Position numbers and translations under genes: made by a program
Part shown: positions 32,219-40,320 of the stretch, piece after piece
Layout of the letters: each line of letters opens with the position of its first letter
How positions within the stretch are numbered: the first letter of the stretch is position 1
Assembly: GCF_039532605.1 (NCBI RefSeq)
Contig: NZ_BAAARY010000018.1
Coordinates: 1-64,000 of the forward strand
Length of the DNA stretch: 64,000 nt
Direction of reading: 5' to 3'
From: Pilimelia columellifera
GTDB lineage: Bacteria; Actinomycetota; Actinomycetes; Mycobacteriales; Micromonosporaceae
Notes under the pieces: model-generated
Database searches by the model: none
The model's input: only the letters and a program-made list of their open reading frames with translations
Told to the model about the DNA's origin: nothing

Positions 32219-32482
32219 TTACGGATCCGCCACAAGATGCCGTCGATCACCTGCCGATGATCCCGATACCGGCCACCCCGCTTGCCGTCGGTCGAGGGCA
32301 GCAACGGCTCCAGACGAGCCCACTCCTGATCAGTCAAATCACGCGCCACAACGATCCAACGACCCCAAGATCCACCGGACACGCCCTAGCTTGATCTTTA
32401 ACCTGTGTAGGTGGCTCCGCCCGCTGATCCTGTGTGGACTCGGCGTGTCGTGGAGATGTTGAGCGGCCACCGTCTGATGATC

Positions 32483-32509
32483 CTTCGCGTTCCCTGCAAG
32501 GACGCGAAG
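32483..32509 (+). promoter_or_regulatory. Hairpin just before the transposase ribosome-binding site
   Basis: cttcgcgt (32483-32490) and acgcgaag (32502-32509) form a perfect 8-bp stem with an 11-nt loop, ending against the AAGGACG that precedes GTG 32517. A stem here would hide or limit access to the start, a known way for transposons to reduce transposase expression from read-through transcripts; function is inferred. Confidence 0.45.
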
Positions 32510-32516
32510 AAGGACG

Positions 32517-33788
32517 GTGGCCGTGGCCACGATTCTGGACTACGTGGGTGGGCTGCTGCCGCCTGACACACCCGGTGCCGCCACGACGGTGGTGGAGCGA
32601 CCGGCCGGTGATCCGGCGGCGGGGTTGGCGGCGTTCCGGCGGGGGTTCTACCGGTGTCTGACCCGTCGGGCGGATGCGTTGTTTGAGCTGGTCGACGCGG
32701 CGCTGTGCGCGGATGGGCCGGTGGGTTCGCTGGTGGAGTTGTCGCTGGTCGGTGAGCATCGGCGCGGTCACGGCTCGTTGTATGCGGCGTTGAACCGCGG
32801 CCGTGTCGACCTCGACCAGCTGCGGACCGCTCTGGCCGCGGTGCCGGTGCCCCGGGCCGCGGACGGTCGGATCGTGCTCGCGGTGGACGTGACCTGCTGG
32901 CTGCGGCCGGAGGCCCATACCTGCCCGCAGCGGGTGCTGTGTCACACCTACGGCCGCGGCAAGGACACCCACATCATGATTCCGGGATGGCCATACTCGG
33001 TGGTTACCGCTTTGCAGACCGGCCGTAGCTCGTGGACCGCCCCGCTGGACGCCCGCCGCCTGGCCCCGGGCGACGAGACCGCCACGGTCACCGCCGGCCA
33101 ACTGCGCGAGGTGGTGCAGCGGCTGATCACAGCCGGGCAGTGGCAGCCGGGGGATCCGGACATGTGGGTGGTCGCGGACGCCGGCTACGACGGCCCCCGG
33201 CTGGCGTGCCTGCTGGCCGACCGGCCGGTCCAGGTCCTGGTGAGGATGCGCTCGGACCGGGTCCTGCGACGACGAGCACCGCTGGAGCGACCCGGTAACG
33301 GCCGGCCACCGCGGCACGGCGGCGAGTTCATCTTCGGTGACCCGGCCAGCTGGGGCGACCCGGACGTGGCCACCAGCACCGACACCCGTCTCTACGGCGC
33401 TGCCACCGTCCGGGCCTGGCATGCGTTGCACCCCCGGTTGACCCACCGCACCGCCTGGACCAGCCACCTCGGCACGCTGCCGATCATCGACGGCACCGTG
33501 GTCCTGTTGCAGGTCGACCGGCTACCGTCGGGCGCCACCGCGAAACCGGTCTGGCTCTGGTGCTCCCAGCCCGAGGCCAGCAGCAGCGAGGTCGACCTGC
33601 TCTGGCAGGCGTTCCTACGCCGCTTCGACATCGAGCACACCTTCCGCATGCTCAAACAGACCCTCGGCTGGACCAGCCCGAAGCTACGCGACCCGCACGC
33701 CGCCGACCGCTGGACCTGGCTCGTCCTGGTGGCCTACACCCAGCTACGCCTCGCCCGGACCGCCGTGGCCGACCTACGCCGGCCCTGA
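32517..33788 (+). CDS. Transposase (NF041680-like DDE family)
   Basis: A 423-residue transposase. It has VLAVDVTCWLRPEA (first Asp), VVADAGYDGPRLACLLAD (second Asp) and a C-terminal FLRRFDIEHTFRMLKQTLGWTS segment holding the Glu. This layout matches the actinomycete transposase family annotated as NF041680, related to IS701/IS4-type DDE enzymes. Its frame is intact and the element ends are perfect, so it may be active. The start is GTG 32517 with AAGGACG upstream. It reads away from the IS5 block towards the acyl-CoA genes. Confidence 0.8.
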   Translation: MAVATILDYVGGLLPPDTPGAATTVVERPAGDPAAGLAAFRRGFYRCLTRRADALFELVDAALCADGPVGSLVELSLVGEHRRGHGSLYAALNRGRVDLDQLRTALAAVPVPRAADGRIVLAVDVTCWLRPEAHTCPQRVLCHTYGRGKDTHIMIPGWPYSVVTALQTGRSSWTAPLDARRLAPGDETATVTAGQLREVVQRLITAGQWQPGDPDMWVVADAGYDGPRLACLLADRPVQVLVRMRSDRVLRRRAPLERPGNGRPPRHGGEFIFGDPASWGDPDVATSTDTRLYGAATVRAWHALHPRLTHRTAWTSHLGTLPIIDGTVVLLQVDRLPSGATAKPVWLWCSQPEASSSEVDLLWQAFLRRFDIEHTFRMLKQTLGWTSPKLRDPHAADRWTWLVLVAYTQLRLARTAVADLRRP

Positions 33789-34178
33789 GAACGACCCGCC
33801 CCGCCCGAGCGGCTCACCCCGGCCCGTGTCCGGCGAGGGTTTCGGCACCTGCGCGGCAAAGCCGGTAACCCCGCCAGCGCGCCGAAACCCTCCCGACCAG
33901 GCCCAGGCCGACCACCCGGCCGACCCAACCACCACCGGGCCACCCGCCACGACGTCCACATCGTCACCAGCACAAACACGACCAGCACAACGAAAGAACG
34001 AAGAAATCCACCAACCGAAACCACGCCGCACAGGTTAAAGATCAAGCTAGGGCGCACTGTCAGGTCGAGGGATGCCCTGCTGCGGCGGCCCGGACGTACG
34101 GTTCAGGCAACGTCCCGCGCCGAGGATTGTCTGCTCGGACCGGTCCCGGTGCTTCTGTAGCCAATCGGAGCCTCCTTG

Positions 34179-35441
34179 ATGGACCTACAGCCGCCACTCG
34201 GTTCCGCCGCCGCTGAGCTGGCGCCCCTGCCGCTCGCCGGCGTCACGGTCGTGGCGCTGGAGCAGGCTGTCGCCGCGCCGCTCGCCACCCGCCATCTGGC
34301 CGACCTCGGCGCCCGAGTGGTGAAGGTCGAACGCCGCGAGGGCGGTGACTTCGCCCGCGGCTACGACTCGACGATCAAGGGCCAGTCCAGCCACTTCGTT
34401 TGGCTCAACCGCGGCAAGGAGTCCGTGGCGCTCGACCTCAAGACCCCGGGCGGACGCCAGGTGCTCACTTGGCTGATCGCCACCGCCGACGTCTTCGTGC
34501 AGAACCTCGCGCCCGGCGCCACGGCCCGACTCGGCTTTGGCGCGGCCACCCTGCGCGCCCGTCACCCGCGCCTGATCACCGTCGACATGTCCGGCTACGG
34601 CGCCGGCGGCCCGTACGAGACCCGTCGCGCCTACGACATGCTGGTGCAGAGCGAGGCCGCCCTGATCTCGGTGACCGGCTCCCCGGACCGCCCGGCCAAG
34701 GCCGGCATCCCCGCCTCCGACATCGCCGCCGGCATGTACGCGCTATCGTCGGTGCTAGCGGCCCTGTTCCGGCGTACGGCCACTGGCCTCGGCGCCCAGC
34801 TGGAGATCTCCATGCTCGAGGCAACCAGCGAGTGGATGGGCTTCCACCTCTACTTCGCCCAGGGCACCGGCCGCACGCCGCCGCGGATGGGCTTGTCACA
34901 CGCCACGGTCGCCCCGTACGACGCGTTCCCGACCGCCGACGGGCCCGACGTAATGATCGGCGTGCAGAACGACCGGGAGTGGGCGCGTTTCGCGTGCGAC
35001 GTGCTCGGCCGGCCGCACCTCGCGACCGATCCCGCGTGGGCGACAAACGAGGCCCGCGTGCGCGGCCGTACCGCCCTCAACGAGCTCATCGCCAGGGTCA
35101 CATCGCGGCTGGGCGGCCCAGCGCTGGAGAAGTCGCTGCAGGAGACCGGCATAGCGTACGCCCGCCTGGGCGACGCTACCGGCCTGCTGAACCATCCGCA
35201 GCTAGCGGGACGGCGGCGTTGGCGACCGGTACGAACGCCGGCGGGAGTGGTACGCGGACTGCTGCCGCCGTTCACGTTCGCCGACGTGGAGCTGCCGATG
35301 GGGCCAGTGCCCGCCCTGGGCGAGCACACCGAGGCGGTGCTGCGCGACCTCGGCTACCCGGACGAGCGGATCGCCGCGCTGCGTAGCCTCAACGCGATTG
35401 GGTGCCCGCCGGCCCGCGCCGAAGCCACCTCGGTCGCATGA
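34179..35441 (+). CDS. CaiB/BaiF-family CoA transferase
   Basis: A 420-residue class III CoA transferase. It has LPLAGVTVVALEQAVAAPLA at the N-terminus, GARVVKVERREGGDFAR (CoA adenine site), and RAYDMLVQSEAALISVTG, where the Asp of YD is the catalytic nucleophile. Family members move CoA between carboxylic acids, for example succinyl-CoA to glutarate or carnitine. ATG 34179 is used because CGGAG sits 8 nt upstream. The gene overlaps the following FabG-like gene (ATGA at 35438), and a glutaryl-CoA-dehydrogenase-like gene is nearby, a known pairing in glutarate use. I infer a role in making an acyl-CoA for the PKS; the substrate is unknown. Confidence 0.83.
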   Translation: MDLQPPLGSAAAELAPLPLAGVTVVALEQAVAAPLATRHLADLGARVVKVERREGGDFARGYDSTIKGQSSHFVWLNRGKESVALDLKTPGGRQVLTWLIATADVFVQNLAPGATARLGFGAATLRARHPRLITVDMSGYGAGGPYETRRAYDMLVQSEAALISVTGSPDRPAKAGIPASDIAAGMYALSSVLAALFRRTATGLGAQLEISMLEATSEWMGFHLYFAQGTGRTPPRMGLSHATVAPYDAFPTADGPDVMIGVQNDREWARFACDVLGRPHLATDPAWATNEARVRGRTALNELIARVTSRLGGPALEKSLQETGIAYARLGDATGLLNHPQLAGRRRWRPVRTPAGVVRGLLPPFTFADVELPMGPVPALGEHTEAVLRDLGYPDERIAALRSLNAIGCPPARAEATSVA

Positions 35442-36170
35442 GCCGCGTCGCTGTCGTGACCGGCGCCGGCCGGGGCATTGGGGCCTGCATCGCCCCGCGA
35501 CCGGCCGGCGAGGGGATGCCGGTCGCTGCCCTCGACCTGGCCCGGGACGCCGCCACCGCCAACCGCTCGCCAGCACCGTGGCCGGGGGATCGCCGTCGAG
35601 GCCGACGTGAACGATTCCGACGCGGCACGGGCCGCGACCGATCAGGTGGCCGGGGCGCTCGGCTCACCGCTCGGGCCTGTCAGTAACGCCGGCGTCGTGC
35701 GCGACAACGTCCTGTTCCTGATATCGCCCGCCGACTGGGACCTAGTGCTCGGCCTCAACCTGCGCAAGACGTTCCTAATGACCCGGGCCGTCGTCGACCA
35801 CACGGCGAAGACCGGATCCGGCCGCGTCGTGAATCTCCCGAGCATCGCGGCGCTCGGCCACGCCAACTACTCGGCGGCCAAAACGGGCGTCGAGGGCCTG
35901 ACCAAGGCGCTTGTGCTAAAGCTCGGGCCGCTTAACATCACGGTAAACGCGGTCGCGCCCGGATACATCACCACCGAGATGACTGCGGCCCTGGCCGCCC
36001 GGGCCTGGCAGACCGTGGCCGAGCATCAGGCGCGGGCGGCGGCGGGCATCGCGGTGCGGCGGGTCGGGCAGCCGGAGGAGATCGACGAGGTCGTGGCGTT
36101 TCTAACCAGTGACCGAGCGTCGTTCGTGTCCGGGCAGGTCGTGCACGTGGCGGGGGGGCCGGTGTGCTAA
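35438..36170 (+). pseudogene. FabG-like short-chain dehydrogenase, frameshifted
   Basis: From ATG 35438 the frame gives VAVVTGAGRGIGACIA (NAD(P) loop) and AALDLARDAATAN, then loses the family sequence near 35575. The next frame continues with IAVEADVNDSDAARAATDQV, AGVVRDNVLFL (N-A-G) and SIAALGHANYSAAKTGVEGL (catalytic Ser, Tyr, Lys) to the end. A short segment between ALG and NYSAAK, usually about four residues, is also missing. This is a 3-oxoacyl-ACP/CoA reductase with one frame break. It overlaps the CoA transferase (ATGA) and the carboxylase gene, so it is the middle gene of a three-gene operon. Repair of one base would restore most of it, so a sequencing error remains possible. Confidence 0.72.
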
Positions 36171-37759
36171 CTGCGGAGAGCGGGGACGCCGCGCCGGACA
36201 CGACTGCCGGCAAGATCAAAGACCTGAACGATCGTACGATGGAAGCCGAGCGCAACGGAGGTGCGGCAGCCGTTCCCCGCCAGCGTGCTCAGGGCCGCGG
36301 CACCGCGCGCGAACGCATTGCCGGGCTGCTCGACCCGGGCTCCTTTATGGAGATTGGTGCCCTCGTGGCGCACCGCAGCCCCGCCCCCGGCATGGCTGCC
36401 AAGCACCCGGCCGGTGACGGGGTGGTCACCGGCACCGGCACGGTCGACGGCCGCCCGGTCGTCGTCTACAGCCAGGACGCCACGGTCTTCGGCGGTTCGG
36501 CTGGCGAGGCGGGAGGGGAGAAGATCCTCAAGGCGATGGACCTCGCCGTACGCGTCGGCTGCCCAATCGTGGGCATCAACGACGGCGGGGGAGCGCGGAT
36601 TCCCGAAGGCGTCGTCGCGCTGCGCATCTACGGCGAGATCTTCATGCGCAACGTGGCGGCCTCCGGCGTCGTACCGCAGATCTCCCTGATCATGGGTCCG
36701 TGTGCGGGCGGCGCCGTGTACTCCCCGGCGCTGACCGACTTCACGGTCATGGTCGACCGGACCAGCCACATGTTCATCACGGGACCAGGCATCGTCCGGG
36801 CCGCCACCGGCCAGGAGATCGACTTGGAGGATCTCGGCGGTGGCCGGCTGCACAACACGCGTACGGGGGTGGCGCACCACCTCGCCGCCGACGAACCCGC
36901 CGCACTCGACTACGTCCAGAAGCTGCTGAGTCATCTGCCGGGCAACAATCGGGAGCGGCCGCCGTCGGTGCCGGGCGCCCAGGTGGCGGGCGAGCCCACG
37001 GCCGCAGACCTCGAACTCGACACGCTCATCCCGGACTTGTCACGCCGGGCTTACGACGTGCGGGAGATCCTGGCCAGGGTCCTCGACGACGGCGCGGTGC
37101 TGGAGGTCCAGCCGCTGTTCGCACCGAACATCGTGTGCGGTTTCGGCCGGGTGGACGGCCGCAGCGTCGGCGTGGTCGCCAACCAGCCGGCCCGGTTCGC
37201 CGGGGCGTTGAATATCGACGCGTCCGAGAAGGCCGCCCGGTTCGTGCGGACCTGCGACGCGTTCAACGTGCCTGTATTGACCTTCGTCGACGTGCCGGGA
37301 TTCCTGCCCGGCACCGACCAGGAGTGGAACGGGCTCATCCGCCGCGGCGCCAAACTGATCTACGCTTATGCCGAGGCCACTGTTCCCAAGATCACAGTGA
37401 TTACCCGGAAGGCGTACGGAGGCGCGTACGGGGTCATGGGCTCCAAGCACCTCGGCGCCGACGTCAACCTCGCGTGGCCGACCGCCCAGATCGCGGTGAC
37501 CGGGGCGTCCGGCGCGGTCAGCGTCCTCAACCGGGTCGAGCTGGCGGAACTCGGCGAGGCGGAACGGGCCGCCCGCCGCGCCGAGCTGGAGCGGGAGTAC
37601 GAGGAACTCGCCAACCCCTACCAGGCGGCCGGTCGTGGCTACGTGGACGCGGTCATCCCGCCGTCGCACACCCGCGGCCACCTGAGCCGGGCGCTGCGCC
37701 AGCTGGACGGCAAGCGGGTCGCCACCCCGGACCGCAAGCACGGAAACATCCCGCTCTGA
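36164..37759 (+). CDS. Acyl-CoA carboxylase beta subunit (PccB-like)
   Basis: A 531-residue carboxyltransferase subunit. It has GDGVVTGTGTVDGRPVVVYS and ATVFGGSAGEAGGEKI in the N-terminal half, GPCAGGAVYSPALTDF for acyl-CoA binding, and FVDVPGFLPGTDQEW with KAYGGAYGVMGSKHLGAD in the C-terminal half. It transfers carboxylate from biotin to an acyl-CoA to make malonyl-type extender units; the biotin-bearing alpha subunit is not in the window. The residue that sets acyl size, Asp in PccB and Ile in AccB in the GGAYxVMGSK motif, is Gly423 here (codon 37430-37432). That suggests a larger or different acyl-CoA than propionyl-CoA. GTG 36164 overlaps the FabG-like stop. Confidence 0.87.
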   Translation: MLTAESGDAAPDTTAGKIKDLNDRTMEAERNGGAAAVPRQRAQGRGTARERIAGLLDPGSFMEIGALVAHRSPAPGMAAKHPAGDGVVTGTGTVDGRPVVVYSQDATVFGGSAGEAGGEKILKAMDLAVRVGCPIVGINDGGGARIPEGVVALRIYGEIFMRNVAASGVVPQISLIMGPCAGGAVYSPALTDFTVMVDRTSHMFITGPGIVRAATGQEIDLEDLGGGRLHNTRTGVAHHLAADEPAALDYVQKLLSHLPGNNRERPPSVPGAQVAGEPTAADLELDTLIPDLSRRAYDVREILARVLDDGAVLEVQPLFAPNIVCGFGRVDGRSVGVVANQPARFAGALNIDASEKAARFVRTCDAFNVPVLTFVDVPGFLPGTDQEWNGLIRRGAKLIYAYAEATVPKITVITRKAYGGAYGVMGSKHLGADVNLAWPTAQIAVTGASGAVSVLNRVELAELGEAERAARRAELEREYEELANPYQAAGRGYVDAVIPPSHTRGHLSRALRQLDGKRVATPDRKHGNIPL

Positions 37760-37795
37760 GCCCGCCGCCCACGGACCGGCGGCGGGCAGAGCGGC

Positions 37796-38992
37796 TCAGC
37801 GGAACGCGGAGATCCCGGTCACCGCGCGACCGATGATTAGCTGGTGGACCTCCTCGGTGCCCTCGACCGTCAGCACCGCGTCGAGGTTGGCCAGGTGCCG
37901 GGCGACCGGGTGGGCGAGGGTGATGCCGTTCGCCCCCAGGATCGTCCGGGCGGCGCGCGCCACCTCGATCGCCGAGCGCGCGTTGGCCAGCTTGCCGAGG
38001 CTGATCTGTTCGGGGGTCAGTGTTCCGTCCCGCTTGAGCTGAGCCAGCCGGAGCGCGGTGAGCCCGGCGTACGTCAGCTCGACGACCATGGTGGCGAGCT
38101 TGCGCTGAGTCAGCTGGAACCCGGCGATCGGCCGTCCGAACTGCCGGCGCCGGCCCGCGTACCGCAGGGCGGCCGTGTAGCAGGTGCGGGCGGCACCGGC
38201 CAGACCCCAGACGATGCCGAAGCGGGCCTCGTTGAGGCAGGACAGCGGCGCCTTGAGACCGCGAGCCAGCGGCAGCATGGCCGAGGCGGGCACCCGTACG
38301 TTCTCCAGGCGCAGGTTCGTCGAGACCGACGCGCGCAGCGAGAGTTTGTCCCGGATCTCGGTCGCGGTGTAGCCCGGCGCCGACGTGGGCATTAGGAAGC
38401 CGCGCGGGCCCCGCTCGGTGCCGGCCCAGATGATCGCGACGTCGGCGATCGTGCCGTTGGACATCCAGGCCTTGGTCCCGTCGATCACCCAGTCGCCGCC
38501 GTCGCGGCGGGCCACCGTGCGCATCGATGACGGATCGGAACCGGACTCCGGCTCGGTCAGCCCGAAACAGCCCAGGGCGTCGCCGGATGCCATGCCGGGC
38601 AGCCATTCCCGGCGCTGGTCCTCGTCGCCCCAGCGGTGGATGGCGTACATGGCCAGGCAGCTCTGCACCGACAGGAAGCTGCGCAGGCCGGAATCCACGG
38701 CCTCCAGTTCCCGGCACGCCACGCCGTATGCCGCCGGCGAGGCGTTCGCGCACCCGTAACCGTCGAGCTGCATGCCGAGAACGCCGAGGCCGCCGAGTTC
38801 CTTGGCGATCTGCCGGGGTAGTTCGCCGCTCTGGTACCAGTCGTCGACCCGGGGCAGGAAATGCTCGGTGGCGTAGGCGCGTACGGTGTCGCGCACCGAG
38901 CACTCGGCGTCGTCGAGTTGATCGTCCAAGGCGAGGAAGTCGTCGTTGTCCACCACGTCAGACTCGCGCCGGGAAGCACTCGCGACAATCAC
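37796..38992 (-). CDS. Acyl-CoA dehydrogenase, glutaryl-CoA dehydrogenase-like
   Basis: A 398-residue flavin dehydrogenase. It has GLRSFLSVQSCLAMYAIHRW, containing the Arg that in glutaryl-CoA dehydrogenase contacts the distal carboxylate, CFGLTEPESGSDPSSMRT (FAD/substrate loop), AFGQ-region equivalent RRRQFGRPIAGFQLTQ, and VEGTEEVHQLIIGRAVTG with the catalytic Glu. The match to glutaryl-CoA dehydrogenases suggests oxidative decarboxylation of a dicarboxylic acyl-CoA, or simple dehydrogenation. An in-frame GTG at 38956 is a second start candidate. It is on the opposite strand to the CoA transferase/carboxylase operon and overlaps the end of the LuxR gene, so it is probably cotranscribed with that regulator. 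Confidence 0.82.
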   Translation of the reverse strand: MIVASASRRESDVVDNDDFLALDDQLDDAECSVRDTVRAYATEHFLPRVDDWYQSGELPRQIAKELGGLGVLGMQLDGYGCANASPAAYGVACRELEAVDSGLRSFLSVQSCLAMYAIHRWGDEDQRREWLPGMASGDALGCFGLTEPESGSDPSSMRTVARRDGGDWVIDGTKAWMSNGTIADVAIIWAGTERGPRGFLMPTSAPGYTATEIRDKLSLRASVSTNLRLENVRVPASAMLPLARGLKAPLSCLNEARFGIVWGLAGAARTCYTAALRYAGRRRQFGRPIAGFQLTQRKLATMVVELTYAGLTALRLAQLKRDGTLTPEQISLGKLANARSAIEVARAARTILGANGITLAHPVARHLANLDAVLTVEGTEEVHQLIIGRAVTGISAFR

Positions 38993-40320
38993 CGAACTCG
39001 ATAGTCGTCACCGGTCCGATGGCGTCGTGGGTCAGCGCCTCGCGGTTTGCTCCAGGTGCTGGCCAGTTCGACCCGGGAGCTGACGTCGAGCTTTCGAAAC
39101 ACTTTCCTTAGGTGGAAGGCTACCGTGTGCGTGGAGATGAACAGCTGCCGTCCCACCCTCGCGTTGGTGAGGCCCCGGCTGACCAGCTCGGCCACGGCGA
39201 ACTCGGTGTCGGTGAGCGGGCCCGCGCTGGTGCCGGCCCGCCCGCTCAGCCGGGGCACCTGCCGACGGCGTACGCCCAGGTCGCGCAGCTTGCTGTTGAC
39301 TCGGAACATGTCGCGCGATGCCCCGATAGCGAGGTAGTCGTCGGTGGCCCGGCTGAGCGCCGCCACGGCAGCGTCCTGTTCGGACGGGCGGGCGGAAAGC
39401 ATCAGGCCCGCGTCCTCGGCCGCCGAGGCTCGCGCCCACCTGTCCCGGGTGAGGTCCTCGGCGGTGAGGATGTGCTCGACGCTGTCGTCGAATAGCCCCG
39501 CGGCGTGCAGTGCGGAGGCGTAGAGCAGCGGATACTCGGGGTTGCACACCGAGAGACCGTGCGCGTGGAAGACAACCTGGGCGGCCAGATCACGGGCGTC
39601 CAGCTTCAGCGCGGCCCGCACCAGCCAGGCCGCGGCGGCCGGGTGGGCCACCAGTAGTTCCAGCAGCAGCCGTTCGTCGCTGGTGATCCTTTCGATGAGG
39701 TGCGCGACGCTGGCGGCGCCGTCCCGAGCCTCTAGGACCTGGGTGATGGCCCACGAGCACCGGCCCGGAATGAACCGCGTGTGCCCGAGCAGGGCGTCGT
39801 CCTTGAGCTGATCGGCGTAGGTGCCGGCGGCGTTCATGTCGCCTTGGCGCAGCGAGCTCTGGGCGAGCAGGGTACGGCCCAATGGCAGCAGGGTGCGCGC
39901 GCCTGCCCGCTCCGCCAGCGCCAGCCCGTGCTGGGCGGCGGTGACCACCTCGTCGAGCCGGCCTAGGGCGAGCGCGATCTCCGCGCGACACAACGTGGCG
40001 GCGGCGAGCAGGCGGTCGCTCGGGACGTGCGTGTCACCGGTCAGGGTGCAGGCCAGCTCCTGACTGCCCTGCGACAGATCACCGAGGCGGACGAGAACGG
40101 TGGCGTGCCACACCCGCGCGAGACGCGTTCGCTCGCGGCCGGTCGCGGTGGTGTCGTCGTCCCGGTACGCAGCCCGCCGGGCGAGCTTGAGACAGCAGTT
40201 GATCCGGCCTTCGCGCCAGGCGGCGATGGAGGCCACGATGATCGTTTCCGTCCTGAGGATGTCTGGCACGAGGTAGTTGTCGGCGGGGCATTCTCGGAGG
40301 GATGAGACCTCTGACGTCAT
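38989..40320 (-). CDS. LuxR-type transcriptional regulator
   Basis: About 443 residues. The C-terminal helix-turn-helix is a clear LuxR/GerE domain: LTDTEFAVAELVSRGLTN, ARVGRQLFISTHTVAFHLR, KVFRKLDVSSRVELA. The rest is helical and repeat-like (many Ala/Leu-rich pairs, as in TPR folds), and there is no Walker A or receiver Asp, so it resembles the C-terminal two thirds of a LAL-type regulator without the ATPase. ATG 40320 fits better than 40362. It is transcribed away from the starter PKS across a long intergenic region and is the only regulator in the window, so it is the best candidate for pathway control, as RifZ is in rifamycin; this is inference. Confidence 0.83.
   Translation of the reverse strand: MTSEVSSLRECPADNYLVPDILRTETIIVASIAAWREGRINCCLKLARRAAYRDDDTTATGRERTRLARVWHATVLVRLGDLSQGSQELACTLTGDTHVPSDRLLAAATLCRAEIALALGRLDEVVTAAQHGLALAERAGARTLLPLGRTLLAQSSLRQGDMNAAGTYADQLKDDALLGHTRFIPGRCSWAITQVLEARDGAASVAHLIERITSDERLLLELLVAHPAAAAWLVRAALKLDARDLAAQVVFHAHGLSVCNPEYPLLYASALHAAGLFDDSVEHILTAEDLTRDRWARASAAEDAGLMLSARPSEQDAAVAALSRATDDYLAIGASRDMFRVNSKLRDLGVRRRQVPRLSGRAGTSAGPLTDTEFAVAELVSRGLTNARVGRQLFISTHTVAFHLRKVFRKLDVSSRVELASTWSKPRGADPRRHRTGDDYRVR

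Larger units (their letters stand above)
30564..32382 (-). pseudogene. IS5-family transposase (outer element), interrupted
   Basis: Read on the minus strand. The N-terminus ARDLTDQEWARLEPLLP and VIDGILWRIR lies at 32222-32382, then the inner IS interrupts. The middle (GAIWSEIPKQRYGPHQTLYDR, DSTIMRAHQHAAGARKGG) lies at about 31095-31320. The C-terminal half (LIPADSQAVQGLGRSRGGLT, then LLADKAYGSKANRR and RNQVERGFNRRKQHRAVATR) runs to 30564. The last two parts are in different frames joined by a -1 step at AAAAGGGGG followed at once by TGA, which resembles the programmed frameshift of two-frame IS5 elements. The insertion inactivates the gene. Confidence 0.75.
30557..32389 (-). mobile_element. 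IS5-family element (IS427-like), split by a second IS
   Basis: Ends match as imperfect inverted repeats: ctagggcctatctggtgg rightward from 30557, and ctagggcgtgtccggtgg reading leftward from 32389, followed in both by the same gatcttg. Removing the inner element (31323-32218) and one copy of its TTA duplication gives an element of about 930 bp, normal for IS5. It is bordered on both sides by other transposons at CTAG, so its own flanking host sequence is not visible. Confidence 0.72.
32390..34046 (+). mobile_element. Insertion sequence with 18-bp perfect inverted repeats
   Basis: The ends cttgatctttaacctgtg (32390-32407) and its reverse complement (34029-34046) are perfect. CTAG flanks both sides (32386-32389 and 34047-34050). 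The 1,657-bp element carries one transposase gene. From its stop at 33788 to the right end there are about 260 bp with no gene. Confidence 0.87.
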
